Shown one piece after another: positions 1-7,599 of a stretch of 18,531 nt of DNA. The notes beneath the pieces were generated by a model. That model ran no database searches. It was given only the letters and a program-made list of their open reading frames with translations, and was not told where the DNA came from. Position 1 is the stretch's first letter. Every line of letters begins with the position of its first letter. A program made the translations under genes and the position numbers. This stretch comes from JBPCOB01 sp051000715 (lineage in GTDB: Bacteria; Actinomycetota; Actinomycetes; JALYNC01): positions 1 to 18,531 of the forward strand of contig JBPCOB010000118.1 in the NCBI GenBank assembly GCA_051000715.1, written 5' to 3'.

Positions 1-405
1 CGTGATGTCCCCGGACAGGCTCGTGCTGGCGGCCGAGGACGTGCTGAGCAGCGCCAGATCGTAGATGCCGGCCCGGCTCCCCCGGTTGGCCAGGAACTTG
101 GTGAGCCCGTAGAGCTGGTCGTCCAGCTCGGTCGGGTCGGTCCGGTCGGAGGCGGAAAGGTTGGTCTGGAGGTAGGCCAGCCCGTTGGCCGACTCGACCA
201 GGCCCGCCTTGGTCTTGGCGCCCAACAGGCCGTGGGAGACCTGCTGGAGGACCACCAGCCCCAGCAGCAGGACGACCGTCGCCGAGATCAGCAAGGTGCT
301 GACGACCACCCGAGTCTGCAGCGAGCGGCGCCAGCGCGCCAGTAGGCGGTGGCCCGGCAAGCGCAGCGACCGGCGTACCGGAACGGCCGCAGTGAGCGCG
401 GTCAC
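1..405 (-). CDS. mtrB: Sensor histidine kinase MtrB, N-terminal part (cut by window edge)
   Basis: This is the first 135 codons of the membrane sensor kinase that phosphorylates MtrA; the rest lies beyond the left edge. The GTG start (405-403) overlaps the mtrA TGA in a GTGA junction, so translation is coupled. The visible protein has a basic N-terminus with the motif RWRRSLQTRVVVST (about residues 24-37). A hydrophobic helix follows at about residues 33-55 (LLISATVVLLLGLVVL). After it comes the start of an extracytoplasmic sensor region (QVSHGLLGAKTKAGLVESAN...). No HAMP, HisKA or ATPase domain is inside the window. The mtrB identity rests on the N-terminal sequence pattern and on its place directly after mtrA, the standard mtrA-mtrB-lpqB order in actinobacteria. 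Confidence 0.9.
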   Translation of the reverse strand, partial: MTALTAAVPVRRSLRLPGHRLLARWRRSLQTRVVVSTLLISATVVLLLGLVVLQQVSHGLLGAKTKAGLVESANGLAYLQTNLSASDRTDPTELDDQLYGLTKFLANRGSRAGIYDLALLSTSSAASTSLSGDIT

Positions 406-1079
406 GGCGGGCCGGCCTTGTAACCGACCCCGCGCACGGTCAGCACGATCTCCGGATGCTCCGGGTCACGTTCGATCTTGGAACGGAGCCGCTGCACGTG
501 CACGTTGACGAGCCTGGTGTCGGCCGCGTGCCGGTAGCCCCACACCTGCTCGAGCAGCAGCTCACGGCTGAACACCTGGCGTGGCTTGCGGGCCAGCGCC
601 ACCAGCAGGTCGAACTCCAACGGGGTGAGTCCGATCGACCGGCCGTCGCGAGCGACGACGTGGCCGGCCACGTCGATCGTGACCTCCCCGATGGACAGTG
701 ACTCCGGCACCGGGTCGGCCGACTGCCGCAGCCGGGCCCGGATCCGGGCCACCAGCTCCTTGGGCTTGAACGGCTTGACGACGTAGTCGTCGGCGCCCGA
801 CTCCAGCCCCACCACGATGTCGACGGTGTCGGTCTTGGCCGTGAGCATGACGATCGGTACGCCGGACTCCGCCCGGATCTGGCGGCACACGTCGATGCCG
901 TCGGTGCCGGGCAGCATGAGGTCGAGCAACACGAGGTCGGGTCTGGTCGCCCGGAAGGCGCTCAGCGCCCGGTCGCCGTCGGAGACGAAGAAGCACTCGA
1001 GCCCCTCGCCCCGCAGCACGATGCCGAGCATCTCCGCGAGCGCGGTGTCGTCGTCGACGACGAGCACCCGGCCCTTCAC
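402..1079 (-). CDS. mtrA: Response regulator MtrA (OmpR/PhoB family)
   Basis: This is the DNA-binding response regulator of the MtrAB system, which in actinobacteria controls cell-wall, division and osmotic-response genes. The 225-residue protein has a receiver domain at residues 3-118, with acidic pair D9/D10, phospho-acceptor D53, T80 and K102 (VVKPF). A winged-helix effector domain fills residues 127-223 (LTPLEFDLLVALARKP and the final VRGVGYKAG). The frame stays open to 1181, but I start at GTG 1079 because the family begins directly at (M)K-x-RVLVVDDD. A GGAG ribosome site lies about 10 bases upstream (near 1089-1092). The upstream extension (MVARCRPSMPNRD...) resembles no regulator. The length is close to other MtrA proteins. 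It overlaps mtrB by GTGA. Confidence 0.97.
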   Translation of the reverse strand: MKGRVLVVDDDTALAEMLGIVLRGEGLECFFVSDGDRALSAFRATRPDLVLLDLMLPGTDGIDVCRQIRAESGVPIVMLTAKTDTVDIVVGLESGADDYVVKPFKPKELVARIRARLRQSADPVPESLSIGEVTIDVAGHVVARDGRSIGLTPLEFDLLVALARKPRQVFSRELLLEQVWGYRHAADTRLVNVHVQRLRSKIERDPEHPEIVLTVRGVGYKAGPP

Positions 1080-1241
1080 CGCAGCGGCTCCTGCACGTTC
1101 ACAATCGTCGCACTTCCTGCCGCCGTTGCCATCCGCCGAGCCATCCCGATTCGGCATCGACGGGCGGCACCGTGCAACCATCCCCGCAGCCGGCCGGTCG
1201 CCGCGTTCGCCGGCGGAGAAGTCGAGGAACGAGGACCAACG
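1080..1241. promoter_or_regulatory. Divergent intergenic region between mtrA and the membrane-protein/MoxR operon
   Basis: These 162 bases separate two divergent transcription units and must hold the promoters for mtrAB (leftward) and the five-gene operon (rightward). On the plus side a GAGGA ribosome site at 1231-1235 lies six bases before ATG 1242. On the minus side a GGAG lies before GTG 1079. I did not find a convincing -35/-10 pair on either strand, nor a clear direct repeat that would mark an MtrA site. Confidence 0.5.
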
Positions 1242-2228
1242 ATGAGCGAGCCGCCGGGCTGGGCGCCACCGACCGGCCCGTCTGAGTCGGCCGGCGAATC
1301 GTCGGGTTGGCCGGCCCCGGCCGGCGCGCCGTCGGGCTGGAGCGGGCCGCCGCCGGGTGCGGGCTGGGGGCCGCCACCCGGTTGGTCACCACCGCCGCCA
1401 CCGGCGCAGCCGGGCGTCGTACCGCTGCGGCCGCTCGCGGTCGGGGAGATCCTCGACGGTGCATTCCGGACGGTCCGGCGGCAGCCGCGGGTGACCCTCG
1501 GCGTGGCCGCCGTCGTCACCCTGGTGCAGCTGGTGGTGTCACTGCTCGCGGCCGCCGCCACCGGCGGAGCGCTGATCTCCACGGTGCGGGTGCAGGGTGG
1601 CTTGCCGTTTCGCTCCGCGTTCACCGGCGCCGGCCTGCTCAGCGTCCTGATCGGCGCGGCGGCCGGAGCGGTGCTGACCGCCATGATCGCGGTCATTGCC
1701 GCGGACACGGTGCTCGGCCGGCCCACCGGCGCGGGCGCCGCCTGGCGACGGGTGCGGCCGCTGGTATGGCGGCTGCTGGTCATCGGTGTGATCACGACGA
1801 TTGGACCATTGCTTGGTCTGCTCCTTCTGGTGGTACCCGGGGTCTTCCTGTGGGGCGCCTGGGCCCTCGCGGTCCCGGCGATGGTCCTCGAGCGGGCCGG
1901 CGTGGCCGGCTCGCTGCGGCGGTCCTGGCGCCTCGCCGTCCCGGACTGGTGGCGGGTCTGGGGCACCCGGGCGTTGTCGGCGCTGCTCGCGTTCCTGGTG
2001 TCGTCCCTGCTCTCGCTGCCGGCGCTCTTCTACGGCGCCTTCTCGCTCTTCCGCACCGAGGGCCGGGATGTCGGCGTCGGCTCGGCGATAGCCCTGACCG
2101 TCACCTCGTCCGTCGCCTCGATCGTGGTCGCGCCGTTCGTGGCCGCCGTACTCGCGCTGCTCTACGTCGACCGGCGGATGCGGGCCGAGGGGCTGGACGT
2201 CACGCTCGCCCGCAGTGTCGGCCGGTGA
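1242..2228 (+). CDS. Six-helix membrane protein (glycerophosphoryl diester phosphodiesterase membrane-domain type)
   Basis: This 328-residue protein opens the operon. Residues 1-60 are a disordered Pro/Gly/Trp-rich tail with repeated PPGW/SGW elements. A conserved lead-in, RPLAVGEILDGAFRTVRRQPR (residues 63-83), follows. About six hydrophobic helices come next, near 84-105, 130-154, 176-196, 198-214, 244-268 and 283-308, with the loop ERAGVAGSLRRSWRLAV in between. This layout matches the family usually named after the membrane domain of GlpQ-like phosphodiesterases. No phosphodiesterase catalytic domain is present, so no enzyme activity should be assumed. ATG 1242 has GAGGA six bases upstream. 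The TGA overlaps the GTG of the DUF4129 gene. Its constant company with MoxR genes suggests it is a membrane partner of that system (inference). Confidence 0.85.
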   Translation: MSEPPGWAPPTGPSESAGESSGWPAPAGAPSGWSGPPPGAGWGPPPGWSPPPPPAQPGVVPLRPLAVGEILDGAFRTVRRQPRVTLGVAAVVTLVQLVVSLLAAAATGGALISTVRVQGGLPFRSAFTGAGLLSVLIGAAAGAVLTAMIAVIAADTVLGRPTGAGAAWRRVRPLVWRLLVIGVITTIGPLLGLLLLVVPGVFLWGAWALAVPAMVLERAGVAGSLRRSWRLAVPDWWRVWGTRALSALLAFLVSSLLSLPALFYGAFSLFRTEGRDVGVGSAIALTVTSSVASIVVAPFVAAVLALLYVDRRMRAEGLDVTLARSVGR

Positions 2229-2875
2229 CCCACCTGCTCGGCCGCCTGCTGGCCGCGCTCGGTGACCCGCTCGACCGGACCGGCGCCCGGGAAGCCGCGC
2301 GACGTGAGCTCAGCAAGGCGGTTTACCACCGCGACGACCCGCCGTTGCAGATGCGAATCCTGCAGGCGGTGCTGCGATGGCTCAACCGGGCGTTCGACGT
2401 CGCCGCCGGGGCGGCGCCCGGCGGCGCGCTCGGGCTCGTGGGGCTGGTCGCGCTGGTCGTTCTCGTCGTGGTGGTGATCCGGCTACGGGTGGGCCCGATG
2501 CGACCTACCGGCCAGCTGGATCCGGACCGAGCCGCCCTGCGGCCGCTGACCGCGGCGGACCACCGGCGGGCGGCCGACCGGTTCGCGGCGGACGGCCGGT
2601 GGGCGGAGGCGGTGCGCGAGCGGCTGCGCGCGGTCGCCCGGGAGCTTGAGGCCCGCGGTGTCCTCGACCCCCGCGCCGGCCGGACCGCCGACGAGGTCGC
2701 CGCTGAGGCCGGCACCGCACTGCCCGAGCTCGCGCCACGGCTGCGCGGCGCCGCCGCGCTCTTCGACGAGGTCTGGTACGGCGGGCGCCCCGCCACCGCC
2801 GAGACCGACGGCCGGTTGCGAGAGCTCGACGAGGCGGTACGCCGGCGCCGGGTACCGGTTACGGCCGGCCGATGA
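2225..2875 (+). CDS. DUF4129 domain protein
   Basis: This 216-residue protein belongs to the DUF4129 family, which recurs next to MoxR and DUF58 genes in actinobacteria. An N-terminal amphipathic segment has the pattern REAARRELSKAVYHRDDP (about 22-39). One transmembrane helix (about 66-87) follows. A cytoplasmic helical domain contains HRRAADRFAADGRWAEAVRERLRA, then GRTADEVAAEAG and the signature FDEVWYGGRPAT (about 180-191). The GTG start at 2225 overlaps the previous TGA. The same frame is open far upstream, but that stretch is a shadow of the preceding gene. The next gene overlaps by ATGA. Function is unknown; the single helix plus soluble domain suggests a membrane-tethered adaptor (inference). 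Confidence 0.9.
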   Translation: MTHLLGRLLAALGDPLDRTGAREAARRELSKAVYHRDDPPLQMRILQAVLRWLNRAFDVAAGAAPGGALGLVGLVALVVLVVVVIRLRVGPMRPTGQLDPDRAALRPLTAADHRRAADRFAADGRWAEAVRERLRAVARELEARGVLDPRAGRTADEVAAEAGTALPELAPRLRGAAALFDEVWYGGRPATAETDGRLRELDEAVRRRRVPVTAGR

Positions 2876-4098
2876 TCAGTCCGGCTCCGGCCGACACCTC
2901 GACGGCCGCGGCAGCCGAGCCTGCGGTCCGGCTTCCGGACAGCACCGGGGTAGGCCCGCGGGCGAGTGAGATCTGGCGGGCCGCGCGTGCGCCGCTCGCC
3001 ATCGCCGTCCTGCTGGTGGTGCTCGGCACGCTGCTCGCGGTGGTCCGCAGCGGTGGCCGCCGCGGCCAGCTGGACCCGGCCGGCGTGGATCCCGCCGGCA
3101 GTCGGGCGCTGGCCACCTTGCTACGCGAGCGCGGGGTCGACGTACGTCGGGTGCACACGGTGGCGGAGGCGGCGAGCGCGGGCCGGGCCGGCGGCACCGT
3201 GTTCGTGCCGCTGCCGGAACGGCTGCCGCGCGGCAGCCTGACGGGGCTGGCTGACCGCGGCGGCGCCGACCTGGTGCTCGTAGACCCCGACGACGACACG
3301 CTCGCAGCGCTGGCGGGCAGCGTACGCCGGAGCGGGCCGGTGGCGGTCGCGAGCCGCCAGCCGGCCTGCGACCTGCCGGCGGCGACCGTCGCGGGAAGTG
3401 CGGAACTGGGCGGGACGGCGTACGCCGTGACCGACCCGGACGCGACCCAGTGCTACGCGAGCGGTGGCCGTCCCACCCTGGTGGCGCTCACCGCGGCGGC
3501 CGGCCGGGTGACCGTGGTGGGCGCGCCGGCCCTGTTCACCAACGAGCGGTTGGCCGACGACGGCAACGCCGCGCTGGCCGAGGGTCTGCTCGGCCAGCAG
3601 CCCACTCTTCTGTGGCTGCTGCCGGCCCCCGCCGAGCTCCCCGCGGGGCCGGCCGCCGAAGACCCGCCGGGCCTGCTCGACCTGCTGCCCAGCCGGGTGC
3701 TGCTCGCGGTCGGCCAGCTGGCGGTCGCCGTCGTCCTCTTTGCCCTGTGGCGAGCGCGCCGGCTCGGCCCGGTGGTCGCCGAGACATTGCCGGTTGTGGT
3801 TCGCTCCGCGGAGACGGTCGAGGGCCGGGCGCGGCTCTACCGGGCGTCAGGTGCCCGGCCGGAGGCCGCCGAGGCCCTGCGCGCCGGCGTGCGCGCCCGC
3901 CTAGGTGATCTGCTCGGCCGGCCGCCCGACGGGTCTCCGGGCGCCCTGGCCGAGGGGACCGCGGCCCGCACCGGCCGGCCGGCGGTCGAGGTCAGCGGCC
4001 TCCTGTACGGTGCCGGCCGGGACGTGCCGGACGACGCGGCGCTGGTCCGCCTGGCCGGAGAGCTCGACGCCATGGAGCGGGAGGTACGCCGCCCGTGA
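2872..4098 (+). CDS. DUF4350 domain membrane protein
   Basis: This 408-residue protein has a short cytoplasmic lead, a membrane helix at about 41-58 (PLAIAVLLVVLGTLLAVV), a soluble region of about 200 residues and a second helix near 270-292 (LPSRVLLAVGQLAVAVVLF). A helical C-terminal tail follows. The motif GQLDPAGVDPAGSRALATLL right after the first helix marks DUF4350, which resembles a glutamine-amidotransferase-like fold without a visible catalytic triad. The two-helix topology would place the middle region outside the membrane. ATG 2872 overlaps the previous TGA, and the TGA overlaps the MoxR GTG, so it is translationally coupled on both sides. It is a regular member of MoxR/DUF58 operons; its role is not established. 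Confidence 0.9.
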   Translation: MISPAPADTSTAAAAEPAVRLPDSTGVGPRASEIWRAARAPLAIAVLLVVLGTLLAVVRSGGRRGQLDPAGVDPAGSRALATLLRERGVDVRRVHTVAEAASAGRAGGTVFVPLPERLPRGSLTGLADRGGADLVLVDPDDDTLAALAGSVRRSGPVAVASRQPACDLPAATVAGSAELGGTAYAVTDPDATQCYASGGRPTLVALTAAAGRVTVVGAPALFTNERLADDGNAALAEGLLGQQPTLLWLLPAPAELPAGPAAEDPPGLLDLLPSRVLLAVGQLAVAVVLFALWRARRLGPVVAETLPVVVRSAETVEGRARLYRASGARPEAAEALRAGVRARLGDLLGRPPDGSPGALAEGTAARTGRPAVEVSGLLYGAGRDVPDDAALVRLAGELDAMEREVRRP

Positions 4099-4150
4099 CC
4101 TCCCCCGCCGCTGCCGGAGGCCCGGCGCCCGTCACCTCCCCCGCCACTGC
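4095..4150 (+). repeat. Imperfect direct repeat at the MoxR start
   Basis: The first 20 bases of the MoxR gene (4095-4114) recur at 4131-4150 with two mismatches, an offset of 36 bases or exactly 12 codons. They encode VTSPAAAG and VTSPATAG. The second copy begins with GTC, so it does not provide a second start. It explains the low-complexity N-terminus and looks like slippage or local duplication. Confidence 0.75.
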
Positions 4151-5120
4151 GGGGTCGGCCCCGCACGGTCCCGACGACCCCCGCCGCCCGCTTCTCGCGC
4201 TGCGCGAAGAGGTCGCCAAGGCGGTCATCGGGCAGGACGCGGCCGTGAGCGGCCTGGCCGTGGCCCTGCTCTGCCACGGGCATGTGCTGCTGGAGGGCGT
4301 GCCCGGCGTGGCCAAGACGCTGCTGGTGCGCGCCGTCGCCGCCGCGCTGGCCCTGGACACCAAGCGGGTGCAGTTCACCCCTGACCTGATGCCCGGCGAC
4401 GTCACCGGCTCGTTGGTCTACGACGCGCGCAGCACCCGGTTCTCCTTCGTCGAGGGGCCGGTCTTCACCAACCTTCTGCTAGCCGATGAGATCAACCGGA
4501 CGCCGCCGAAGACCCAGGCCAGCCTGCTCGAGGCGATGGAGGAGAGGCAAGTCACCGTGGAGGGCTCGCCGCGCCCGCTGCCGGAGCCGTTCCTCGTTAT
4601 CGCAACGCAGAACCCGATCGAGTACGAGGGGACCTACCCGCTGCCGGAGGCCCAGCTGGACCGGTTCCTGCTCAAGCTGACCATGCCGTTGCCCAGCCGG
4701 GATGACGAGCTGGCGGTGCTGCGCCGGCACAGCGCGGGCTTCGACCCGCGCAACCTCGCCGCCGCCGGCCTTCGGCCGGTGGCCGGGCCGGGCGAGCTCG
4801 ACGCTGCCCGGAAGGCGGCTGCGTCGGTCTCCGTCACGCCGGAGGTGCTCGGCTACGTCGTGGACGTCTGCCGCGCGACCCGGGCGACGCCGTCGCTGCA
4901 GCTGGGCGCTTCCCCGCGCGGAGCCACCGCCCTGCTCGCGACCAGCAAGGCGTGGGCGTGGCTGTCCGGGCGCGACTACGTGACGCCGGACGACGTAAAG
5001 GCGCTGGCCCGGCCCACGTTGCGGCACCGCATCTCGGTGCGGCCGGAGGCCGAGCTCGACGGGGCGACCGCGGACGGCGTCCTGGACGGCGTACTGGCCT
5101 CGGTGCCGGTCCCCCGCTGA
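4095..5120 (+). CDS. MoxR-family AAA+ ATPase
   Basis: This 341-residue ATPase belongs to the MoxR group, chaperone-like AAA+ proteins that work with von Willebrand factor A-like or DUF58 partners to mature or remodel protein complexes. Visible motifs are Walker A GVPGVAKT (68-75, in the usual MoxR form with Ala before Lys), Walker B LLLADEIN (127-134), sensor 1 ATQNP (170-174), EAQLDRF with the arginine of the subunit interface (185-191), and sensor 2 SPRG (273-276). A lid domain follows. The first 30 residues are a low-complexity tail containing a 12-codon imperfect duplication. GTG 4095 overlaps the preceding TGA. It is the ATP-driven component of the operon; its client is unknown. Confidence 0.96.
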   Translation: MTSPAAAGGPAPVTSPATAGSAPHGPDDPRRPLLALREEVAKAVIGQDAAVSGLAVALLCHGHVLLEGVPGVAKTLLVRAVAAALALDTKRVQFTPDLMPGDVTGSLVYDARSTRFSFVEGPVFTNLLLADEINRTPPKTQASLLEAMEERQVTVEGSPRPLPEPFLVIATQNPIEYEGTYPLPEAQLDRFLLKLTMPLPSRDDELAVLRRHSAGFDPRNLAAAGLRPVAGPGELDAARKAAASVSVTPEVLGYVVDVCRATRATPSLQLGASPRGATALLATSKAWAWLSGRDYVTPDDVKALARPTLRHRISVRPEAELDGATADGVLDGVLASVPVPR

Positions 5121-5127
5121 GGCCGCG

Positions 5128-6423
5128 GTGGCCCTGACCTGGCGCGCCGGTGCGGTGGCGCTTATGGGCGTCGTACTGGTCGTGCTGGCACCGCTGGGCG
5201 GCTTGACGCCATGGCTGGTCAACGGCGCGCTGGCCACCGGCGTACTGGTGGATTTGGCACTCGCCGGCAGCGTCCGCGGTCTGCGGATGTCCCGCTCCGG
5301 TGACACCTCGACGCTGCTGGGCGAGACGGCCACGGTGCGGCTCGGCGTCACCAACCCGGGGCGGCGGCGGGTACGGGGTGTGCTGCGGGACGCCTGGCCG
5401 CCGGGCGCCGGGGCGACCCCACGCCGGCTGGCGGTCGACGTACCCCCCGGCGAACGGCGCTGGCTGGAGATCTCCCTGCGGCCGACCCGGCGCGGCGACC
5501 GGGCCGCGGCGCGGGTGACCGTGCGCTCGGTTGGCCCGCTCGGGCTGGCCGCCCGGCAGGGCAGTCACGTGGCCCCCTGGGTTGTCCGGGTGCTGCCGGG
5601 ATTTCCCAGCCGGCGGTACCTGCCAGAGAAGCTGGCCCGGCTGCGCGAGCTCGACGGCGCGGCGGCGGCCCGGACCCGAGGGTCGGGCACCGAGTTCGAC
5701 TCGCTGCGCGACTACGTCGCCGGCGACGACGTGCGGTCCATCGACTGGCGGGCCACCGCGCGCCGGGACGCCGTGGTGGTGCGCACCTGGCGCCCGGAGC
5801 GGGACCGCCGGATCGTGATCGTGCTCGACACCGGCCGCACCTCCGCCGCCCGGGTCGGGGACATCCCGCGGCTGGACAGCGCCCTGGACGCCGCCCTCCT
5901 GCTGGGCGCCGTCGCGGGCCGGGCCGGTGACCGGGTCGACCTGGTGGCCTACGACCGGCGGCTGCGGGCCAGCGTCGAGACGGCCGGCGGAACCTCGCTG
6001 CTGCCAACGTTGGTCGCTGCGATGGCGCCGCTGGAACCGGAGCTGGTGGAGTCCGACGTACGGGGCATCGTCGCGGCCGTGCTCCGCCGGGTCCGGCGGC
6101 GCTCGCTCGTGGTGCTCTTCACCGGCCTGGATCCGGCGGTGGTGGAGGAGGGCCTACTGCCCGCGCTGCCAGCGCTGAGCTCCCGGCACCTGGTGCTGGT
6201 CGCCGCGGTCGCCGATTCCACGGTCGCCGCGCTGGCGGCCGGGCGAGGGGACGCCGCCTCGGTGTACGCCGCCGCCGCCGCCGAGCGCGCGACGGCCGAC
6301 CGGCGACGGATGACCGCCGCCCTGCGCCGCCGTGGCGTCGAGGTGGTCGACGCACCGCCGGAGGAGTTCGCCTCTGCGGTGACGGACGCCTACCTCAACC
6401 TCAAGGCCGCCGGTCGGCTCTGA
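5128..6423 (+). CDS. DUF58 domain protein (MoxR partner)
   Basis: This 431-residue protein closes the operon. Two hydrophobic helices at about 8-25 and 28-46 anchor it in the membrane. A beta-rich segment follows, then the DUF58 signature EFDSLRDYVAGDDVRSIDWRA (189-209). Next comes a von Willebrand factor A-like region starting IVIVLDTGRTSAA (229-241). The metal-site position reads D-T-G-R-T rather than the classic DxSxS, as is common in this family. GTG 5128 lies seven bases after the MoxR stop. I see no strong ribosome site, which fits coupled translation. DUF58 proteins typically pair with MoxR ATPases, so it is likely the membrane-bound adaptor or substrate receptor of the ATPase. Confidence 0.95.
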   Translation: MALTWRAGAVALMGVVLVVLAPLGGLTPWLVNGALATGVLVDLALAGSVRGLRMSRSGDTSTLLGETATVRLGVTNPGRRRVRGVLRDAWPPGAGATPRRLAVDVPPGERRWLEISLRPTRRGDRAAARVTVRSVGPLGLAARQGSHVAPWVVRVLPGFPSRRYLPEKLARLRELDGAAAARTRGSGTEFDSLRDYVAGDDVRSIDWRATARRDAVVVRTWRPERDRRIVIVLDTGRTSAARVGDIPRLDSALDAALLLGAVAGRAGDRVDLVAYDRRLRASVETAGGTSLLPTLVAAMAPLEPELVESDVRGIVAAVLRRVRRRSLVVLFTGLDPAVVEEGLLPALPALSSRHLVLVAAVADSTVAALAAGRGDAASVYAAAAAERATADRRRMTAALRRRGVEVVDAPPEEFASAVTDAYLNLKAAGRL

Positions 6424-6427
6424 CCGG
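6410..6427. terminator. Hairpin over the DUF58 stop codon (possible terminator)
   Basis: CCGGTC (6410-6415) and GACCGG (6422-6427) can pair as a six-base stem with a six-base loop, covering the DUF58 TGA. There is no T-tract. Because the next gene is convergent, an end-of-operon role is plausible but unproven. Confidence 0.3.
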
Positions 6428-6523
6428 TCGCCAGCCGGCCAGCTCGAGTGATCATTGTGACCTCCGCCTGAGGTTCCCGGGAATTTCCTGCTGCGGACGT
6501 CACGATGATGGCTCCTGTGCGCG
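6424..6523. other. Convergent gap between DUF58 and the SpoIIM-like gene
   Basis: These 100 bases hold no gene. They contain a small hairpin, ACCTC (6460-6464) against GAGGT (6470-6474), followed at once by the perfect palindrome TTCCCGGGAA (6474-6483). Either could help end transcription from both sides, but neither has a T-tract. Confidence 0.4.
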
Positions 6524-7534
6524 TCACCCTGAGGTGGACGCGACGTCAGGGCGCAGGCCAAGGGGTAGGTCACCGGTCTCCCCCGCCCGTACGGCGCGCC
6601 GGCCGAAGACCGCCAGGTAGGCCACGAAGCCCGTCTCCGCCAGGACGCCGATGCCGATCCGCCCCCAGGTGGGCAGGGCCGACGGCGTGACGAACGCCTC
6701 GATGGCCCCGCTGACCAGCAGCACCACGACCAGTCCCACCGCGATCGTAACGGCGGCTCGGCCCTCCTCCGCCAGCGCGTCGACCCGGCGGCGAGGCCCC
6801 GGGTCGACCACCGTCGCGCCGAGCCGCAGGCCGGTCGCGGCCGCCACGAAGACAGCGGTCAGCTCCAGCAGGCCGTGCGGCAGGATCAGGCCGAAGAACA
6901 GCCCGCCCTTGCCCGCAGCCACCAGGTAGCCGCCGGCGATGCCCACGTTCACCGAGTTCTGCAGCAGGATGAGCAGCGTCGGCAGGCCGAGCAGGACGCC
7001 GAGGCAAAGCGCGATGGCGGCGACCCAGGCGTTGTTGGTCCACACCTGCGCGGCGAAGGCACCGGCGGGATGGCTGCGGTAGTAGCCGGCGAAGTCCGAC
7101 TCGACCAGCCGGCGTACCTGGCCCGGCGGCAGCAGCGCCGACTGCACGTGGGGAGAGGTGGCCACCCAGGCGCCGAGGGCGTACGCCACCAGCAGCGAGC
7201 CGGCAGCGGTAGCCGCCGACCAGCGCCAGGTGCGGTACGCCGCCGCCGGGAACGTGACCCGGAAGAAGCGGGCGAGGTCCTGCCAGGCGGGGGCGGAGCC
7301 CCCCGCCACCGCGCCGCGGGCCCGAGCCACCAGCGCCGACAGCCGGGCGACGAGCACCGGGTCCGGCGAGCGGGACTGGACCACGGACAGGTGCGTGGCG
7401 ACCCGCTGGTAGAGCCCGATCAGCTCGTCCACCTCGGCGCCGGAGAGCCGGCGGGGCCGACCGGCCCGGCGCAGCAGCGCCTCCAGCCGCTCCCACTCGG
7501 CCCGATGCGCCCCGACGTAGGCGTCGACGTCCAG
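6524..7534 (-). CDS. Stage II sporulation protein M-like (DUF95) membrane protein, probable CTG start
   Basis: This is a 336-residue membrane protein of the SpoIIM/DUF95 family. A soluble helical N-terminus includes DVDAYVGAHRAEWERLEALL and LSGAEVDELIGLYQRVATHLS (residues 30-50). About five or six membrane helices follow, with the conserved stretches TNNAWVAAIAL and SVNVGIAGG and the glycine-rich GLILPHGLLELTAVF. The frame has no ATG, GTG or TTG that keeps the conserved N-terminus: the first GTG (7432) would remove 34 residues. CTG 7534 puts the start exactly at the family position, with GAGGG (7546-7542) seven bases upstream. An ATG at 7541 lies in another frame. The family name does not imply sporulation here; many non-sporulating actinobacteria carry it beside MoxR and RDD genes. 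Confidence 0.85.
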   Translation of the reverse strand: MDVDAYVGAHRAEWERLEALLRRAGRPRRLSGAEVDELIGLYQRVATHLSVVQSRSPDPVLVARLSALVARARGAVAGGSAPAWQDLARFFRVTFPAAAYRTWRWSAATAAGSLLVAYALGAWVATSPHVQSALLPPGQVRRLVESDFAGYYRSHPAGAFAAQVWTNNAWVAAIALCLGVLLGLPTLLILLQNSVNVGIAGGYLVAAGKGGLFFGLILPHGLLELTAVFVAAATGLRLGATVVDPGPRRRVDALAEEGRAAVTIAVGLVVVLLVSGAIEAFVTPSALPTWGRIGIGVLAETGFVAYLAVFGRRAVRAGETGDLPLGLRPDVASTSG

Positions 7535-7599
7535 CGCGCATCCCTCGTTTCCCGGCTCGTTAACGCCGCCACGGCGCGCCCGCCGGGGACACTATCCCG
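7535..7599. promoter_or_regulatory. Divergent spacer between SpoIIM-like and RDD genes
   Basis: These 65 bases must hold both promoters. GAGGG at 7546-7542 (minus) serves the SpoIIM-like gene. GGGGA (7585-7589) lies ten bases before the RDD ATG. I see no confident -35/-10 pair on either strand. Confidence 0.4.

Noticed and set aside
402..1181. Long MtrA form with a 34-residue N-terminal extension
   Set aside because: The extension shows no similarity to the regulator family, while GTG 1079 with GGAG upstream matches the usual start.
1307..2875. 522-residue open frame on the plus strand
   Set aside because: Only the part from GTG 2225 is a real gene (DUF4129); the rest is an Arg/Ala-rich shadow of the preceding membrane-protein gene.
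6524..7541. Minus-strand frame from ATG 7541
   Set aside because: This Arg/Gly-rich frame does not encode the SpoIIM/DUF95 sequence, which lies in the frame of CTG 7534.
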